Of a stretch of 64,000 nucleotides of DNA, positions 13,548-25,238 are shown piece after piece. The notes under the pieces were generated by a model that had not been told where the DNA came from, ran no database searches, and was given only the letters and a program-made list of their open reading frames with translations. The translations under genes and the position numbers were made by a program. The stretch's first letter is position 1. The number at the start of each line of letters is the position of its first letter. This DNA is from Geosiphon pyriformis (taxonomy: Eukaryota > Glomeromycota > Glomeromycetes > Archaeosporales > Geosiphonaceae): NCBI GenBank assembly GCA_016748015.1, contig JAAOMT010000690.1, positions 295,039 to 359,038 on the forward strand, given 5' to 3'.

Positions 13548-14572
13548 ATGTTTCCAAGACTGCAAAACTATAACACCAAACAACTGATACGAGACTTGGA
13601 GAAAAACAAATTCGACTTGAAATATTTGCTCTCTATGTCTAAAAAAACAAATTTCCAATTTCTTTTTTATGTTGAAGATATCTTTTGAATCTAAAATTTA
13701 AAGGTGTTGAATTCTTTAAAAGCGCTTTTTTATAACAGTTAAGCATTTTTATTTGAATTTTTTTCAGCTAATTGAAATTTTTGTTTTAACAAGACTCGCT
13801 AATTGTAGCATTCAAGAGAGAACCATTTAATTTTGGGAAATCAATTTTAAACTTTCTCTTTAGCCAACCTTATGGTGCCTTTGAAAACTATCACGAGCTC
13901 TTTTGTTTCCTTGAATTCGGTATGACACCGAACTGGTTTAACAACAATAGTAATAATAAATTTAATAACCGAATTGCTCCTAAAGATTTTAATTTAAAAG
14001 TTTTAATTTCCGAATACCAAGTATTACGGGAGCAGTTGGCGTATTTCAACCAGCTGAATTTTCAAAAAACTATGCAACTTTTGAACTAAAAGCGGTGGCA
14101 ATATGTTTTTTAAAGAGATTAAGCAAAATCGATAAGATCGATTGCAAAATATGCAAATTTATTGATCTTTCTAGCCTAAAAGCATCATTGTAAATTTCAA
14201 TTTGCAAATTCCCTTCGATAATGAATAATTTCTTTGATTATACCAATCGATCATATCATCCTTTAAATTTTACTTCAAAAAGTATTTTTAGCAATCCCGA
14301 GAAATATCATTCCCTTTTAAAATCATCAAAACATCAAGGCATGTTTACACACTTCAAACCCGTGATATGTTCATCTATGAGTAACTGTTAGTATAACACA
14401 CACAAGATGAAAACATTTCGTTCAAATTAAACTAAACTCAAAGAGTTAATACAAAATGATGATTTTAGTTTTTGAACCGAGTGATTTGACCAAAGTAGAA
14501 ACTGGTTTTGCGAGACCTGCCTTTAATTTTGCGGCAAAGGAAACTAAAGAGTTTAGAAGTGATAACGAATAA
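13548..14572 (+). CDS. Putative multi-exon gene of unknown function
   Basis: Four protein-like open stretches lie in order on the + strand. 13548-13636 starts with ATG (MFPRLQNYNTKQLIRDLEKN...) and ends at a possible donor ATGTCT. 13864-14089 follows a good acceptor (TTTCTCTTTAG) and holds an Asn-rich run after a Phe/Trp-rich segment. The stretch 14221-14380 (MNNFFDYTNRSYH...) joins 14469-14572 through an 88-nt GTAACT..TTTTAG intron that keeps frame and ends in FRSDNE. The last junction is the best supported. The others need introns of about 230-250 nt or extra small exons, and the second stretch could also end at its own stop (14087-14089), so two genes are possible. No domain, signal peptide or membrane segment is recognised. 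Span and strand are more secure than the exact chain. Confidence 0.4.
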
Positions 14573-14812
14573 ATGGGGGATCTTTTTATCTCAGAGTTAA
14601 GTTACCTTATTTTATTTTCAATGATTAATTGATTGTCGTTCTGCAAGATTTCGAATTTAAATGTGCTGAGACATCAAGCTTTATTATGTAAATTTTTAAC
14701 TGTCACACGAATAAATTTGCTTTTATAGCCTTGTTTAAAAAATTATAAGAAAATGCTAATGACCTAGGTTCCCTATATAAAATTAGTAGGGTAGACATAG
14801 GTATTGATTATT

Positions 14813-16018
14813 CTATTCAGCTAAAGCTTTAAGAAAAACAAAGGCGAGACCAAGATGGGCTTTTGTAGTTATATGTTGGGGATCCCAAAAGAAGTAATCT
14901 TCAGGGCTAGAACAAGGTTTCGCCGATTTGTCTATAACATACTTAAAACAGGCATCTTTTGTATTTGTGATATCAGCGTACTGTTCTAAGCCAGTTGTAT
15001 TCCTCTGGTATTTATTGTAATCAGCCGTGTAGATTATGGCATCAGGATATTTCGTTTTAAAACTGGCGACGGAAGTTTTCAGGGCTTCATTGTGTTTGAG
15101 GTAAATTTCAAACGCTGCTGATTTTGATTCCTTCTTATTAACCAATTCGATGATGGGTAAAAGGGAGAAATCCGGGAGACTTGGTGCAAGGATATTTCGA
15201 ATTCCGATTTCGTATAAGCTAACCCAGATTTTAGCAAGTCTTCCTACAACTTCCTCAGGCACTGCTGATAGTTCAGTGGATTGATAATCTGATCCAACAG
15301 GCCAGGTCTATAAGAAAGTAAGAATTTTAAATTTTAATAATAATTTTTTCTGAAATGATTTAATATTCATTTTGTCAAATAGCAAAGGAAAAGGACTCAC
15401 AGCTACTAAGGTTTTGTTCAAATCAGTCCCAAATTTCAGTGTATCTTTGTATGATTCAACTTGCTGCTTGAGGCCTGGTATCTCGAGTTTCGTTTCGTTC
15501 AGTTGGAGAAAGCCTATACAAATAGATGCATATAAATTGTTATTAGGCATAAAAATTCTTGATTTTAAATTTATTTAATTACCTTGAATCGCATCATTGC
15601 TTTGATTTAACGAAGAAAAAGTTTAACAATTTGTTAAATCTTTATCAGATAAAGATCGATCTCTTTCTTATTACATACTCTGTAGATGCCCCAGCATAAG
15701 CAAAGTCCTCAATCTCCGCGCCTAAAAAACTAGCAAGATATTCTGGCCACACTAGACCATTTGAAAAACGGCCTTGGTAGTAATCGTCGGTAACAAGATC
15801 AGTTCCTGCCAACTTGTAGGCATTTCCATTATCTAGAACAAAGAGAGTTTACTCATTTTGTTTACTAGGATGCGACTTTTTTCATTTTGACACTCACCTG
15901 AATATGAATCACCAAATACTACTAGCTTATTGAATTTTTTTCTTAAGGCAGGAAAGCCATCTGTTAACGAGGCACAAGCCAAAAAGGATACGAACAATGC
16001 AAAAAAGTATGAATTCAT
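14813..16018 (-). CDS. Secreted GDSL/SGNH esterase (CE16-like)
   Basis: Five exons: 16018-15898, 15832-15679, 15599-15583 (a 17-nt microexon), 15513-15401 and 15307-14813, giving 900 nt and 299 residues with every phase consistent. Residues 1-21 form a signal peptide (Phe/Leu-rich core). Block I is FGDSYSD with the catalytic Ser at 38. Then come GRFSNGLVWPEYLA (block II region), YAGAST, and WDPQHITTKAH near the C-terminus, supplying Asp277 and His280 of the triad. Fungal proteins of this layout hydrolyse acetyl or acyl esters outside the cell, often on plant polysaccharide. Oddity: block III, normally GxND with an oxyanion-hole Asn, reads VGSDY (Ser at 141), so activity may be altered. The specific substrate cannot be told. 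Confidence 0.93.
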
Positions 16019-18838
16019 GATAAAATTTCGAAATGAATTTTAAATTCTGACATAGTTTCTTCTTTTGGGCAACGAGATAATTTATATAATTTCGGCAAAA
16101 ATTTCCCATAGTCATGACAAGTGTTATCAAGTCAAATATTTGATCAAACTTTTTGATTTGTTTCGACCAAGAAAATATAGTTATCATGTAACGTGCGGTA
16201 TGTTTTCTAGCGTGTCGAAAGAAGATCTCGCAATATCGGCAGAAATTTTCATGAGAATCGGCAATTTCATTCAAAATTTTCTAATTGTGTCGGATATTGT
16301 TCCCAAAAAATCTGATGCATAAAAAGGTTGACTGTCTGTTGTGATTTGAAATCAAAAATCACTTTCAATAATAATAACTTGAACGATCTATCAATAACTT
16401 ATTTTGCACACTAGTTAGATTTTGCCTTTTAAAGATTCAAATCTGAAGGCAAGATTTGTCTTTCTTTGTTGCCAAATAATACTCTATTCATTTGACGCTA
16501 TTGAATGAAGGTATAAGACTTTTCTTTGTGAATTATTAAGCAATTTCTCTGTTGACCTCTATCAAAATTTAGATTTTCTAATACCCATTGTCAATCTGAT
16601 ATGAAACAAACATTGAGCGACAAGCAAAAAATTAACTAGAAGGAATTTTTTCCTTAATGAAAAACATTCCAAGTTGAAGAATTCTTTTATATGCTTGAAT
16701 GAAATAGCAATGTGGATTTTTAATTACTTACCTCCCATTATATATCTTCTAAATCAAGAACGATGCTTGAGATCTTGAAAGATTCTCAATTAATAATAAG
16801 CATTAAAATATTAAATCAATAAATCATACACAATAGTTAAAATTACCCATATCATTGCATGTAAACTTTAACTATGAAAAATCCTTCTAGTTCCAAAAAA
16901 TTTCCATTATTAAAATTCTTTAAGTATTTAATATGGTAAGATTTTTCATTTTGATTAATATAATATTGATTGTAACATATAAAATATTTTATAAGATGGT
17001 GGAAAGTCATGAAAAATTAAAAAGCTCTTGACCTCATTAAAATAATATTACAAACGATTGATTCATTTTTAAGCTCTTTCAAAATTATTTTTCTACTGCA
17101 AAAATTCAAAGAATATTAATTAACTATGAATAACAACAATATTTAGAATCCTTTTTAAAATTTCGTTAAAAAAAGTGAAAGAAACCAATGCAGTCAAAAC
17201 TTGTTAAACCCAAATGGTTTATAATTTTGACAAATTTCAAGGAAAATCATCATTAAGAGTAATACCAACATTAAAAATATAAAATTCTTATTTTGATTGG
17301 TGGAAGTGCGAGACTATCTCGGATAAAAGATCGTTAGTAGTTTTAATTCACAATTACATGTATAAAGTTTGTTGTACGAATAAAATGGAAATGATTGGAT
17401 TTTATCTCTATTAAAAATTTACTCGCTATTTGGTGAGATTGGATGGTCAGCATTATGTGCTTTAAAACAATAAAGTATTTTCCTTCCGGCTTCATGTATA
17501 TATTTTTTACATTCTTAAATTCCCCGAGGAAATTGCCCTAAGGAATAAACAAACCATAGGTTTGTAAGTCTTTGTGATTAATATAGTATCAGCCTATTGC
17601 ATTGAGAATTATCCCGAGCAATACCAAACTTATTCAAATATTTCTAACATGATTTAACTTTTCAAGCTATTTTATTTTAGACTCATTGTCAGCAAATTGG
17701 ATTTCAATTCAAAAGATTCTTTACAATAGTGCTACGAAACATTCCAAATCAGGTCAAACAAAATTGTGTACTTTCTGAGTTATCAATTCTTAATATTTTT
17801 GAATAAAGATGCGGCATGATTATACATAAAATGAGGTGCACTTCATGGCACAAAGCTTCGAGTTGTGATTATACTCGTAATTCTTTTAATGATTTTAGAA
17901 TCAAAGCTTTTTCTTTTAAACTAAAGCAGGCATGTTTAATCGCCTTTTTTAAATGTTCACGTGAAGAGATTCAATTGGTTTACATAAAAAATAAGAAATG
18001 TGAGAAATCTTTTTAATAAAAAAATATATTGAATCATTATTTTGATCCAATTGCCAGCAAACCTAAGATCTTATCATTGATCCATGCTCTATACTTTTTT
18101 TAAATATTGAAATAACAAACTTTTATATGGTTTCACATCTGACGGATGAAGAAGCTTAAAGGATTCTTTGGGAATTGAGATCTATTCTAGCAAGTTTAAT
18201 AGGCCTCGTTTTCAAAGATATCAAACACATCAAGTTTGAAAATTTGATATGTATTTAATTTTTTTTCATTTTTTATTTCCTATTCAAGGGCTATGACGAA
18301 AAAGATATGCTTTTTTCACAATTACATGTATTATGAAATAGTTAACCTCCAAATTTTTGCATCCCCTGTGATTGGGACGCAAAATCTGACCTTGCAGAGT
18401 CTTTTCCACCATTACCAGGAATTTGGTGTTGATATTCCCAGTTTATGTGAACCTATCAGGAAGGTATCTTGGAAAATTTTTGTCCAGATTTGTGCCTTAA
18501 TATAATTTTCTGAAGGCTTACTTCCTGGACCTCTGCAAGGTATTAGTGAACAAAGCAAGACAGAACTAATTGCTGAAAAAGCTACCCTACATTAATAACA
18601 CAGTGTTCTTTTGTGTCAAAGGAACTTGTCAACTGTTTCTGTAGGTGGGGCTTTGTGTTTTTCATAATGTTTTTTGCAATTAGATTGTCCATAATTACAA
18701 CTCCATGTTGAATCTGCTCATTGGGAACTATCTTTGAGGACAAGCTCCAATAAAAGCATGTTGATAGATGGTTTAAGTGAAGACATTGGATTAGAGGCCT
18801 ATGAAAAAAGACTAGTCTACAACAGACCTGGTAAGCAT
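16019..18838. other. Intergenic region
   Basis: It holds the upstream region of the esterase gene and AT-rich DNA. Overlapping open frames on both strands at 15927-16322 shadow one another and neither has domain support. 18290-18830 is less AT-rich with broken open stretches on the minus strand, downstream of the two-exon gene at 18839-19378. It may be decayed coding or transposon sequence, but no motif fixes its identity. Confidence 0.4.
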
Positions 18839-19378
18839 TTAAGACAAATGCCTACCCCTTTGTGATTGCTCTTCAGTGTGATGATTTCTCATCTCCTGAA
18901 GGATTCTCCTATAGGACAGGAGTGTGGTGGCGATAGGCGCCTTAAATATTAAATTTCCCAGATTTTCAATCACAGGAGGTGTTTGTGGATTATTGAGGGA
19001 ATCGCGCTTGTTTGATTCTTTTTCCACAGTGGCATCAGACTTGAGAGAAATAGACCAGTACGCATTGGCTATTATGAGAAGCGTGTCAAGGCTGGTAAGA
19101 AAAGCAGGAAGCTGTTCAAGTGACATTGGGACATTGAGATGACCAATCTCCGTCACAACATATAAACCCATCGTACAAGAGAGTTGTAAGGTAGAACGAA
19201 ATATGTTGCCCTAATGAAAGTTTTTGTTTAATGATGTTTAATGATGTTAATTAAAAATAAAAGGAAAAATATCACTGCGAATCTTACCTACAACCTGAAA
19301 CCCAAACATGCACTCCATGTTGTAAAAATCAATCCCATCTTTGTTAAACACAGCGGTTGAAAGTTCCTCAACTGGCAT
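18839..19378 (-). CDS. Two-exon gene of unknown function
   Basis: Exons 19378-19295 (ATG, 28 codons) and 19210-18839, joined over an 84-nt intron (donor GTTGTA, acceptor TTCATTAG), give 151 residues. The junction reads MECMFGFQ|GNIFRSTLQL. The middle part (about 40-90) is rich in Leu, Ile and Val with short amphipathic stretches. The C-terminal third is polar and basic and ends GRHLS. A stronger GTAAG donor lies 6 nt downstream but breaks the frame. No catalytic motif or known family is recognised. It could be a lineage-specific gene or an element-derived fragment, since the flanking 18290-18830 looks decayed. Confidence 0.45.
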
Positions 19379-19770
19379 GATTTTTTTGATACTAAACGGC
19401 TTATTTTTCTAAAGAGATTAATCTTGATGGTTGTTCTTAAAAATGAGCGTTATTATAACAATATAACTATATTTTCGTTGATGTAAACAGAATTTTTGGA
19501 ATAAATAACGAGTCGTTCTCTAGTTTATTAAAGGATGAAACCCAGTTTTGTTAATTATAAGCGAGAGATCATCAGATATAGTGAACCTTTTATCAATGAA
19601 GATCAGATTATCAATCAAAAAGTCATTTTGTACCCGATATAGAGTATAATGGATAAACCCGAGATCTTGCGAGAGTGAGAGTAAAATTACAAATATTCAA
19701 AAAAATATTTTATCTTAAAAAAATTTCATGCCAATATTCGTTTTAAATGTTAATTTTTATAAATTTATTT
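19379..19770. other. Intergenic region
   Basis: Upstream region of the 18839-19378 gene, AT-rich toward the higher coordinates. Nothing is recognised. Confidence 0.6.
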
Positions 19771-19995
19771 TTAAAGATAAGAATTTAATTTCCTTTGATA
19801 TGGTAAAAAGCTTAAATAACCTGTTGTAAATTTATCTTGTGCATGAAAATAAATTTCTACTATAAAAGGTTTAAAGAAATTATTAAATAAACTAATCATA
19901 TAACTTAGAATATGATCTAAATTAGCATAATTAAATGGGTTATCTATGTAATTCGGTCTTTTGAATAATGATTTTTCTCCAAAAACTTTATTCAT
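19771..19995 (-). CDS. Small ORF, hypothetical
   Basis: A 74-residue uninterrupted frame from an ATG (MNKVFGEKSLFKRPNYIDN...) with mixed polar and hydrophobic residues and no obvious repeat. It is divergent from the reductase gene that starts 274 nt away. Codons are strongly AT-ending, as in the rest of the window. It has no recognised domain. It may be a real small gene, one exon of a larger gene, or a chance frame. Confidence 0.3.
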   Translation of the reverse strand: MNKVFGEKSLFKRPNYIDNPFNYANLDHILSYMISLFNNFFKPFIVEIYFHAQDKFTTGYLSFLPYQRKLNSYL

Positions 19996-20268
19996 TGATC
20001 GCAAATATATTGTAAAAGAAATGAAGTGATAATAGCTAAAATATTTACATACATAGCTATTTCATAAAGAAACTGACCTACTAAAAATTCCTAAAAAACC
20101 CACAGTTTATAAATTTGAATCCAAATCCCTAAAAATTAGTTAAACAAATGTAGTTATCTGAATAATTAAGCAATGTAACGCGCGCAGTCATCCTGATGGT
20201 TCATCATTTGATCAAATATTTGGATAAATATAATTGTACCCAATATCAAAATCTGACCTCAATTTACC

Positions 20269-21752
20269 ATGACAATAAACAAACTTGCTATAGTCACTGG
20301 CGCCGTAATTTTTCAAAATTTGATTCCTTCGAGTTTTTTTTATTTTTTAATTATTTCTTTACTTTTAGAACAAAGGGATCGGTAGAGCCATAGTCAAGAA
20401 TCTAGCACTTGAGCATACAAAAAAAATCCGTCCAAATACTACGCCTTTGCTCACAATATTTTTGACTTCACGAGATGAACAGAAAGGTATTGAAGCTACC
20501 AATGAAGTTATCAACGAATTAAAATCTCGAAATGCACATTATGATAGTGGAGGTGCAGTCAAAGTAAAGTTCCATCAATTGGATGTCACTGACGAAAATA
20601 GTGTTCAACAACTGAAGAATAATTTGCAAAGAGAATATAAAGGTTTGTGTTTCATCTAAAAACTAAAATTCATGCTGTATTAACATCTTTGACTCAAATC
20701 CATTTTATATAGCTATTGATATACTAATTAACAATGCTGCCGTTGGTAAGTTTTCACTGAATCAGCTTGAATTTTTTCTTTGAGCAAAAAAATAACCCAA
20801 TGATTTTATAAAGGCGATGAGTTCCACCAGGAACCCTTTACCTCAACTCTAGCTGAAAAAACCTTGCGCACGAATTATTGGAGCCTAAAAAAAGTAACCT
20901 TTTTTATTCTTAAAACATGTTTTCAACATTGAGCTAATTCACTAATAGTCTTTTGATTACTGTTCAAAAGATCACTCAGGTCTTATTACCTTTAATTCGT
21001 GATCCAGGTGGTCGTATAGTAAACTTAGCTAGTGGTTTAGGGCATTTGGGCTATATCCCATCTAAATCACTGCAAGATCAGTTTAATGCCAAGGATTTGA
21101 CATTTAAAACATTGGATGAGTTGATGAAAAAATTTGTCGTAAGGTCAATTAATAGTTGGAACATTTTAATACAGCTGTCTTTTATCTTAGTAACGCGAGA
21201 AATTTTTCATCCAAGAATGATGCAAATACTAATAACCTAAGAAAAGAAGGATGGCCAACTTCTGGTGAATAATTCAGCTGCAATATTATAATTTTATCAA
21301 GAAATTCTCCATTTTTTCCAACCAACAATATTTCGCAGGCACAATCGCATACAAGGTATCTAAAGTGGGTGTAATTGCTTACAGCAAAATCTTGGCTCAA
21401 AACCTTTCACAAAAAGGAAAGAAGATCATAGTTAAAGCTTGCTGTCCCGGATGGGTAAGCATTAAACTATTCGAAAATTTTCTATTCTTCTTAATTGCAT
21501 TTGTCCTCACACATATTATAACTTATGAAGGTTCGAACAGATATGGGTGGCCAATCGGCTGAACTTTCACCAGGTTTTGCATTTTCAGAATACATTAGCA
21601 ATCAAGAAAAGTTTACCAATTATTAATTTTCCTTTTGTTTGTATACAGATCAAGGTGCTGAAACCCCAGTGTATCTAGCAATCGGAGATGATGAACGTTT
21701 TCTTGAAAATAATTTGTTCTTGTGGAAGAGTAAGCAACCAATTGATTGGTAA
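20269..21752 (+). CDS. Carbonyl reductase-like short-chain dehydrogenase
   Basis: Nine exons: 20269-20304, 20369-20642, 20713-20745, 20814-20893, 20971-21138, 21216-21264, 21339-21454, 21531-21573 and 21649-21752, giving 903 nt and 300 residues in one frame. It is an NADPH-dependent Rossmann oxidoreductase of the CBR1 type. Residues 7-20 give VTGANKGIGRAIV (dinucleotide binding). NNAA at 110-113 is the structural motif. Ser162 in NLASG and Tyr218-x3-Lys222 in YKVSK form the catalytic set, and CPGWVRTDMGG is the typical C-terminal signature. The insertion before the catalytic Tyr, typical of monomeric carbonyl reductases, is present (about 165-213). No targeting peptide is seen, so it is probably cytosolic, reducing ketones, quinones or aldehydes. 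It converges on the neighbouring methyltransferase gene. Confidence 0.95.
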
Positions 21753-22136
21753 AATCTCACTACTTTGCTATTTGATGATTTAACAGAATGACTGTAATTT
21801 TTTTGAATGGCCTGACTTTTGTGCGATACTGGATTTTATTTTGGAAGTTTAGCGTTGGCAATTAATTTTTCCTTGGAAAATCCATAATTCAGGAAATTTT
21901 TCTGAATGATTGTCTCAAATTAGAATCTTCTCGAAATTTAAATTCAAATATTATGCTAAGGTTTCATCAAATTAAAATTTTATTTACAGTTAGAAAAAAT
22001 CCAAGATAGTTTGGATGGGGTTCGCATTAGGCTGGGCATAAATTTTCAAACTTTTGTTCCATATATCCTTGGAAAAAAAATTTTAATTATAATAAAATTT
22101 TAGGAAACTAATTTCTAAAAGATATGTAAATTTTAA
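21753..22136. other. Shared 3' region of two convergent genes
   Basis: AT-rich, between the stop of the reductase gene (+) and the stop of the methyltransferase gene (-). No gene is seen. Confidence 0.7.
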
Positions 22137-23533
22137 CTAATACCTGTGAATGGGTATGCATGTATTATACTGGTCCACTTCTGTAGTAAATAAGGCTTTG
22201 ATCATTTGTTCATAAGCGTCACAACTGATTTTTAGTAAAGGGGCCTGAAGACTTCGTTGTGATATACTCGCCTGTAGCATATCTTGAGCCATCTAAGGAG
22301 ATGTTACGATCTTTTAAAATTGCCAAAATTTTTTTAAAATAATGATAATCATATATGTAAACGAAACAAACCAGTTCCCCAAGTTTCCCGTGACTTTTTC
22401 CCATCTGAGCGTATAATACTTCATGATGTAGATCAATTAGCTGTTTAGTGTCCCTTAATGCTTCTGCTAATCGAAATCCTGGATTTAAATCTATACCTCT
22501 TCTGGTAAGAAATTGGGAGCCTTGAATTCGAAAACATGATCAGAAGAATGCGATTAACAATGATGAAAAGAAGATTATTTAAATTTGGATTATACATGTG
22601 TTGGCCATATATCGCAAGAGTGGTCCTGGGCTCTTCCATTCCAAGTCCATCTCGACAAATTCCAATATTCCACCAGATTTAGTTATTCTGAGTAATTCCG
22701 GAATGATTTTTTCAGAGAATTGAAACCGGGTAAACGCTGATGCCATATATCGTTGATGTACAAAATCAAAATGACCATTAGGAAATTGTAAACCATCGAA
22801 TAAGTCCATTTGTAAAAATGATGCGTTTAATGGGATCGAATCCTTTGGAATTACTGGTACTATGTCTATTCCGGCAAACTCTGAGAAAGGATAAGTAGAA
22901 GCCATATCTATTGTCCAGGAACCACCCCCGCAGCTAATATCAAAAAAAGCTTTTCTTCATCATTTGCATATTGTATTAATTAATATTCAAATTCTCTTGC
23001 GATAATTTGAAGATGCCATTTACCATGAATCAAGCACTTTTGCGTTTCCTGCTATTAGTCTCCCCTCTATTGGACCGTGAAAATTACCTTGCCAAAGAGC
23101 TTTTGATATGAAATGACTGATTGATCCGTGATCTAATTCTTCTAAATTCATAGGTAGCTGGAAAAAAATAAATAAATTTTTGGACAAATCAAAGAAAGCT
23201 TATTGGAAGTGATACATCTAAGATGCTACCAACAAATTTGAGGACCAATGGTTCCATATAATGAAACTGTCGTCCATCCAAATAACGATACTCGGAAGAA
23301 CAAGCTGTCGAAGAATCTTCTCTATCATCTTCAAAAACTGACTTTGCCTTTGTGGTAATTGATGAACCATTAATTGACATTTTTAAAAACTCTTCATCTA
23401 ATTTCTTTCGTCTTAATTTTGATGTGCGACGAAAAAGTGATGGTCTTCGTTTAGTAGGTTGTGGCTGTGGTTCAAACTGACTATTTTGTTTACTGATATT
23501 GTTTTTATTTCGTTTGCTTGAAATTTGGCCCAT
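22137..23533 (-). CDS. SAM methyltransferase paralogue 1 (LaeA/UMTA-like), motif I altered
   Basis: Five exons: 23533-23234, 23157-23024, 22933-22596, 22520-22372 and 22292-22137, giving 1077 nt and 358 residues. It starts MGQISSKR, which fits N-myristoylation (Gly2, Ser6, Lys7). A basic, Ser-rich linker follows to about residue 85, then the class I methyltransferase fold. Motif I at 141-149 reads VLDSCCGGG where the family has VLDxGCGxG, so the first Gly is Cys145. The beta-2 acidic signature GID is kept, as is FDFVHQRYMAS and the later PELLRITKSGG strand-loop. The C-terminal helical region ends in HRY. It is likely a small-molecule or protein methyltransferase in a membrane-attached pool, and the changed Gly may weaken SAM binding. 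Its first donor is GTTGGT, a weak site chosen because alignment with the paralogues requires it. Confidence 0.88.
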
Positions 23534-24870
23534 TATTGAAAATTTTGAAATTGGTGGAAATTGAGAGAGTTTCCTCGAAACTTTTTACTAAAGGGGGTGA
23601 TGTTTGAAAATATTTGAGCTTAAACCAACTTTTCATTTGGATATTTTTTTGATTTCTTGATTGAACACGGAGAAAGGCTGATTTAATGTACATGTATTAT
23701 AATTCTCAGTCGGAGATTGATCCCAAATAGATGATCAATCCTAATTTTATCCGTCAAAAAAAAACGCCGATAACTTTTGGTAGGACGATGATTCATTAAC
23801 GTAATTAAGAATACTTTCTACTAACGTAACATTTTCAAAAATTTGCCTCATGATAAGCCATTTGTTTGTTTTTACGATTTACATTACAGCCGGTTGTCCC
23901 CCACAACCATTTTATTTATTGGATTTGATTCAAAAATTGCCCAGGCAAGTAAGACTTTTTCCGAAAGGTTCTCGAAAATTCTTCCAGAAGGATAAAATGG
24001 AATTAGCAACAATTATATTACCGATTTTTCTTCTGCATGAAAAAGAGTTCTAGGTCGAACATTTAATTATTTTGGAAGAATCCATTAAGAAACGAGAAAT
24101 ATTTTTGTTTATTATATGAGACTAAATTTTGAAGAAGATTTAATACAGGTCAAATTTAACTTTTCGACAATCGGCGAGCGGGCCTTTATCGTGGTCACAA
24201 ACTTGTAGCATAAAATTTTGTTTTCTACTTTTTCTGCTCCCCTAAACTCACAAGTATAATTGGGCGTATCCAAAGATAAAAGTCCATGAATAATCGCGAC
24301 TTTTAGTTTAAATAAGTCGAAGAAAAAAAGGGTTGATATAAAACTTTTCCCATGTTAAAAAGTTCCCCAATTTTCATGAAGCGGGGGATTAGCAAAAAAT
24401 TTTAAGAATGCTCCGATAATATAAATACAGGGATGATCAATGAATTTCCCTCAGCATGTGTGATGCATGATGATCTAACCTACTATTCAAATTGATTGAC
24501 GAGATATTTACTAATGAGTAAAAATAGGGGCCAAAATAGTCAAATAATCGAATTAAAACGTATTCGAAATATTAGATACTTGCTCAATTTCCCCCATCTT
24601 TTGAAAAAAATCTTGGAACTATGACCTATTAAAAACATCTCGATGTTTCATAATAAATTAAGCCAAAAATGAATTTTTTTGTATTATATTTCCCATTATC
24701 AAGATGGTTACCTCATTTTGATCTCAAAGCTCCTTATTAGTTTAACCATTTTACAAAAGTGTGATTCTATCCTTCTATCACAAATTTTGAAAATTGAAAG
24801 AGTTTTATATTATGAATTTTTTCAGATAGATATGATGATGATTGATGTCCATAAGTTGAAAAAAATATAA
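23534..24870. other. Intergenic region
   Basis: Upstream region of methyltransferase paralogue 1. A 67-codon ATG frame at 23850-24053 on the + strand begins with a hydrophobic stretch but has no further support. The open + frame at 24679-24870 lacks an ATG. Confidence 0.5.
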
Positions 24871-25238
24871 TCAATCGTCTGTGAATATGGCCCTTTGAAT
24901 ATATGAAATGAACGCTGGATTTTTGAATGCAGGATCATTTTCCGGGGCCTGTGAATTTATTAAGAAGCCTCTGTTACACTTAAATAAAGAAACCAACCAA
25001 CAACAGTCACCAATAAAAATATGCTCACGTATTTTGCTTTGGGACCTTTGAAATCTGAATCGTTTTGCATCCAATAATTAGCCGAATTTCCTTTGGATTT
25101 GTGATATCGGCTCCCTCGTACCTTTTAATTAATTAAAAATCTCATAATATATTGGACGAATATTAAGGATGTCTTACTTTGAAATTTTTAACTTACATCT
25201 ATATCAACTGGATATGCAGCAATGCCACCGAAATTCAT
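24871..25238 (-). CDS. Small three-exon gene, 70-residue product, unknown
   Basis: Exons 25238-25197, 25121-25029 and 24948-24871 are joined by GTAAGT..TAAAAG (75 nt) and GTGAGC..TTCACAG (80 nt) introns. Both donors are strong, and the sum is 213 nt in a single frame. The product begins MNFGGIAAYPVDID, continues with a polar Lys/Asn/Tyr-rich middle (KSKGNSANYW) and ends KNPAFISYIQRAIFTDD. There is no signal peptide or membrane segment. Intron lengths and splice sites match the well-supported genes nearby, which is the main reason to believe it. Read-through of the second intron would give a hydrophobic segment then a stop, so an alternative form is conceivable. No family is recognised. Confidence 0.5.

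Noticed and set aside
15927-16322. Two overlapping open frames on opposite strands (115 and 85 codons) upstream of the esterase gene
   Set aside because: They shadow each other, show no domain, and occupy the expected promoter/5' region of the esterase.
18510-18830. Minus-strand HGVVIMDN-like stretch resembling a DDE transposase strand
   Set aside because: Only one loosely matching motif, broken by stops, without the following catalytic landmarks.
23850-24053. 67-codon + strand ATG frame with a hydrophobic start (secreted peptide?)
   Set aside because: No cleavage-site logic, no conserved motif, and a GTAAG site inside it has no matching downstream exon.
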